NCBI GenBank assembly: GCA_023105745.1
Contig: JALGQZ010000015.1
Location: 4,425,499 to 4,489,498 of the forward strand
Origin: Austropuccinia psidii
Lineage: Eukaryota; Basidiomycota; Pucciniomycetes; Pucciniales; Sphaerophragmiaceae
Length of the DNA stretch: 64,000 nucleotides
Direction of reading: 5' to 3'
In this document: positions 61,605-64,000 of the stretch, piece by piece
How the letters are laid out: every line of letters begins with the position of its first letter
Position numbering within the stretch: the first letter of the stretch is position 1
Made by a program: the position numbers and the translations under genes
Notes under the pieces: model-generated
Database searches by the model: none
Told to the model about the DNA's origin: nothing
What the model saw: the letters and a program-made list of their open reading frames with translations, nothing else

Positions 61605-62381
61605 TATTGAAGAAAGAAAATAAAATTTTATGATACTTGAGAATAAAACAAGGCTTGACCAAATCAATTAAATGAGAATCTTGATGAACTTGAGAAACAA
61701 ATCAATAGTCTTGAAGTGAATCAATAGGAATAAATCTTGAAGAATGAAGATGAAAAAGTCAAACTCTTATGAATAATCAATTTCAAAAAATAGGTCAAAT
61801 AAATTCAATAAATAAATCAAATAAAATCAATTGTGTCTTGAGGAATTCAATCAATATCTTCAAAATCAATTCAATTTTTTGAGGAATAAACCTCAAATAA
61901 ATCAATTGAATCAAATCTTGAGGATCAATCAGCTATCATAAGGAATAAAATCAGATCAATCAATTAAATCAAATCAGAATCTTGAGGTAAAGTCAATTTC
62001 TTGAATAATCAAATCAATCAATCAATAATTCTTGAGAAATTTCAAAATCAACAAATGATAACCCCATTCAATGAGAACTCCTGAAATGATGAATCAATTA
62101 ACCCCAAATTCCAATCAATTAAACATGATAAAAGAGTTTGAATTCAGAAAGAAAATGAAAATAAAATTTGATTGAGAATTAAGAAGAAAGTGAAATGGTC
62201 AGAAAAATTTTAGAAATGAGAAAGAGAATAAATCTTCATTTGAATGAAATGAATGGGACAAAAATTGATGAGAGATAATGAAATCATAAAAATCATAAGA
62301 TCATGAAAATCATAATTGAGAATGAGAGAAATGAATAAGAATGAATGAAAGAAAGAAGCAATTATGAGTTAATTAAAATAA
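61605..62381. other. Leader of element D, low complexity
   Basis: A/T/C-poor-in-G sequence built of AATCAA-type repeats with no long frame. No TGG-type PBS is visible inside the 5' LTR (minus strand TTATTTTAATTAACTC), so the priming site is decayed or unusual. Confidence 0.6.
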
Positions 62382-63090
62382 TGTCACAGGGGCTCTTCTA
62401 AATGAAGAGGGCCTGGCACTCAGTGAACAGACTTACTTATGGTGGGCTCAGAATAAGTACTCAATTGATAAGAGATAAATTCCTAGTCATAAGATAATAA
62501 GTATTAAAGGACATGAGAGAAAAACAAAAGAAATAATAAAGAGACAACCACAAATAATGCTGAATCACTGTTTCAACCTGTTCAGAAAAAAGAAAAGGAT
62601 TAATAAGGATATGACCACCAGGACTCCACTGAACAGGTGAGGGAAGGCAAAGACTAACTTAATAAATAATAAAATAATACTTCTGAAGAAGAAATAAAAT
62701 AATATGAAATAAATAAATCCAATATTCTAATTAACTGGGGGAAAAGCCCCCAGGTGGGTGAAAGGGGGCTGGTGTATGTGAAAAAATGCCCGCCTGGAGT
62801 TTGAGTGTTGACAAACCATGACTGTATTCTTGAATAAACTGTATTTGAGACGTGAAAATGTATTGGTGTATCCAATACAGTTATTTGAATCAATACAGGT
62901 GTTTGCACCTGTATTAAGGGCAGGCCTGTATTTTGTGAATCCTGTATTTGGGTTTAGCCTGTATTGAGCTGTATTGAGGTTTGAAACTGTATTTGGTGAA
63001 TCTTCCATCAAACCCCTTTCTGCTTAGGTGTTGGAAGATTTTCCATTAGTAATGAATGGTAATTCCCTGCCTGTCTCCATGGCTGTGACA
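62382..63090 (-). repeat. 5' LTR of element D
   Basis: 709 bases, same ends as 53033-53755, with several substitutions and small indels between them. It also carries the CTGTATT cluster (about 62870-62995). Confidence 0.92.
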
Positions 63091-63171
63091 CTTGGATTTA
63101 TGACCTGGATGTCCTGGTCCAGATCCATTTGATTGGATGGAGTAGTTGCTTCCACTACTTGTAGGAGTCAT
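63091..63171 (-). pseudogene. Element C Gag start
   Basis: From ATG at 63171 it reads MTPTSSGSNYSIQSNGSGPG, aligning with MTTRRGSQYSIQSDGTGLRG of element A, then is cut by insert D and continues at 53032. Confidence 0.8.
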
Positions 63172-63219
63172 TTCACATAAATTAAAAGTAAATTGGACTA
63201 GGAAATGGATTGTATTAAC

Positions 63220-63336
63220 CTGCTGAGCCTTTAAAAGGTTCTTTTGTAATTAAACCCCTTGGTTCTGGGCTGGTTTGAATTTCAATACTTGACTGTGGGA
63301 TACTAGAGTCCGATGAGCTTTCTCTGATGGATGACA
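63220..63336 (-). other. Leader exon of element C (candidate)
   Basis: On the minus strand TTTCTCTAG precedes TGTCATCCATCAGAG, and TCAGCAG is followed by GTTAAT. It is 117 bases, open as VSSIRESSSDSSIPQSSIEI…, in the same phase as the exons of A and B. Confidence 0.5.
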
Positions 63337-63868
63337 CTAGAGAAAACACAAAATATAAGCTATTTTATCAAGAATAAAAAGATAAAATATCAACTTAGCT
63401 TATTGAATAAAGCTGTTTTAATGTAATTTATGGCAAATTGCATCAAAACCTAAGAAGAATGTCTAAAGATTGAAGAAAAATATTTTTAAGCAAATATTTT
63501 TAACTTTCTTAAGATTTTCTATTTGATTATTTATTTTCTTTAAAGAAATTATAATTATGCCATTAATAAGCTATTAATCAAATTGTATTATTATCCACTT
63601 TATACTAGAATAATTAAAAGAATAAATTTCAAGTATGTGATGTGAAGAAGCCACTAGTTAGACAATAGAAAATCTCCCCAAATCACTCAATAGTCTATTG
63701 TTTCAAACAATATTCTTAAGAAAAAACAACTTTATTAATATTATAAAGATTATTTATAAGGGATAAGTCCCAAAAAAGCCAATAGTAAAGTAAATATGGC
63801 AATTTTACATCAAAAAACATTAAAGTAAGGTCTAGAATATGACTTATGTCCCAAAAGTGGTTAAAATC

Positions 63869-63885
63869 TCAGCCAGGCCCCCAAC
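63869..63885 (-). other. Primer-binding-site-like motif of element C
   Basis: The minus strand reads GTTGGGGGCCTGGCTGAGAT next to the 5' LTR, the diverged counterpart of those in A and B. Confidence 0.6.
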
Positions 63886-64000
63886 TGTAAGTTTTGTCTA
63901 TGAAACTCTTGATAATAGTAAAAAATATTAAGGGTACTGTGAATGTCCTCAGAAGAAGATATAATGTAATTCAATATTATAACCACAAATTTATATAATT
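63886..64000 (-). repeat. 5' LTR of element C (cut by window end)
   Basis: It starts TGTAAGTTTTGTCTATGAAAC. The 115 visible bases match 24664-24778 with about 11 substitutions and continue beyond the window. Confidence 0.85.

Larger units (their letters stand above)
53033..63090 (-). mobile_element. Element D: degenerate chromodomain Ty3/Gypsy element
   Basis: LTRs 53033-53755 and 62382-63090 begin TGTCACAGGGGCTCTTC and end GGCTGTGACA. Inside, on the minus strand, are Gag, protease, RT, RNase H, integrase and a C-terminal chromodomain, all with stops and frameshifts. Flanks are CTTTT and CTTGG, so the target duplication is imperfect. It lies in the Gag N-terminus of C. A separate antisense gene sits between the chromodomain and the 3' LTR. 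Confidence 0.93.
24664..64000 (-). mobile_element. Element C: old Ty3/Gypsy element split by nested insertions
   Basis: Pieces in order along the plus strand are: 3' LTR 24664-26780; integrase end 26781-28287; insert E 28288-51676; RNase H and Gag pieces 51677-53032; insert D 53033-63090; Gag start, leader and PBS 63091-63885; 5' LTR from 63886. The two pol parts rejoin precisely. ACACATGTGT before E and GTGTGTTTAGAC after it give, with one GTGT removed, a sequence aligning to ACACATGTGTGTTTTGCTC of element A. Relative to A, about 3 kb from Gag to RT is deleted at 52372. The visible 115 bases of the 5' LTR differ from the 3' LTR at about 11 sites, so C is old. The right limit lies outside the window. 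Confidence 0.85.

Overview
The window looks like a piece of a large, AT-rich, transposon-bloated rust fungus genome (Basidiomycota, Pucciniales). The retroelement proteins closely resemble those I remember from myrtle rust, Austropuccinia psidii. That species call is recollection plus inference and could not be checked here. I see one intact host gene. Nearly everything else is LTR retrotransposon sequence, or AT-rich sequence in which I recognise nothing.

Left part (1-24663). Two related solo LTRs in opposite orientation flank the host-gene island. F' lies at 3216-6940 and is itself interrupted by another solo LTR, B', at 5114-6929. F lies at 16703-18599 with a perfect TTTCC target-site duplication. 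Between them is an eight-exon zinc-dependent polyol dehydrogenase gene of the L-arabinitol 4-dehydrogenase/sorbitol dehydrogenase type (10612-12445, +, 402 aa). Its upstream flank holds coding-like remnants on the minus strand. Its downstream flank runs into 2 kb of A/T homopolymers with an inverted repeat.

Right part (24664-64000). This is one old Ty3/Gypsy element, C, coding on the minus strand, blown apart by later insertions. C runs from its 3' LTR (24664-26780) to its 5' LTR (63886 to beyond the window). Within C, a foreign solo LTR E (28288-51676) is inserted. E in turn carries two complete, younger elements: A (29399-40087, TSD ATAAG) and B (41542-51638, TSD TACTG). A chromodomain-bearing Ty3/Gypsy element D (53033-63090) sits inside the gag leader of C. 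The order of events is C, then E and D, then A and B. LTR divergence agrees: about 10% over the visible part of C, about 2% for A, about 0.4% for B.

A, B and C are one family. All have LTRs of about 1.8-2.1 kb that begin TGTGAGCC when read in coding orientation, the same primer-binding-site-like motif, a purine tract, a CCHC Gag, an aspartic protease, an RT with YIDD, RNase H, and an integrase ending in a short chromodomain-like tail (the RT, protease and CCHC regions are deleted in C). Three features recur that standard Gypsy annotation does not explain: a small leader exon with splice signals and conserved phase; a second reading frame overlapping the Gag N-terminus; and frames broken mostly by single in-frame stop codons. 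Element D carries an extra antisense gene between pol and its 3' LTR.
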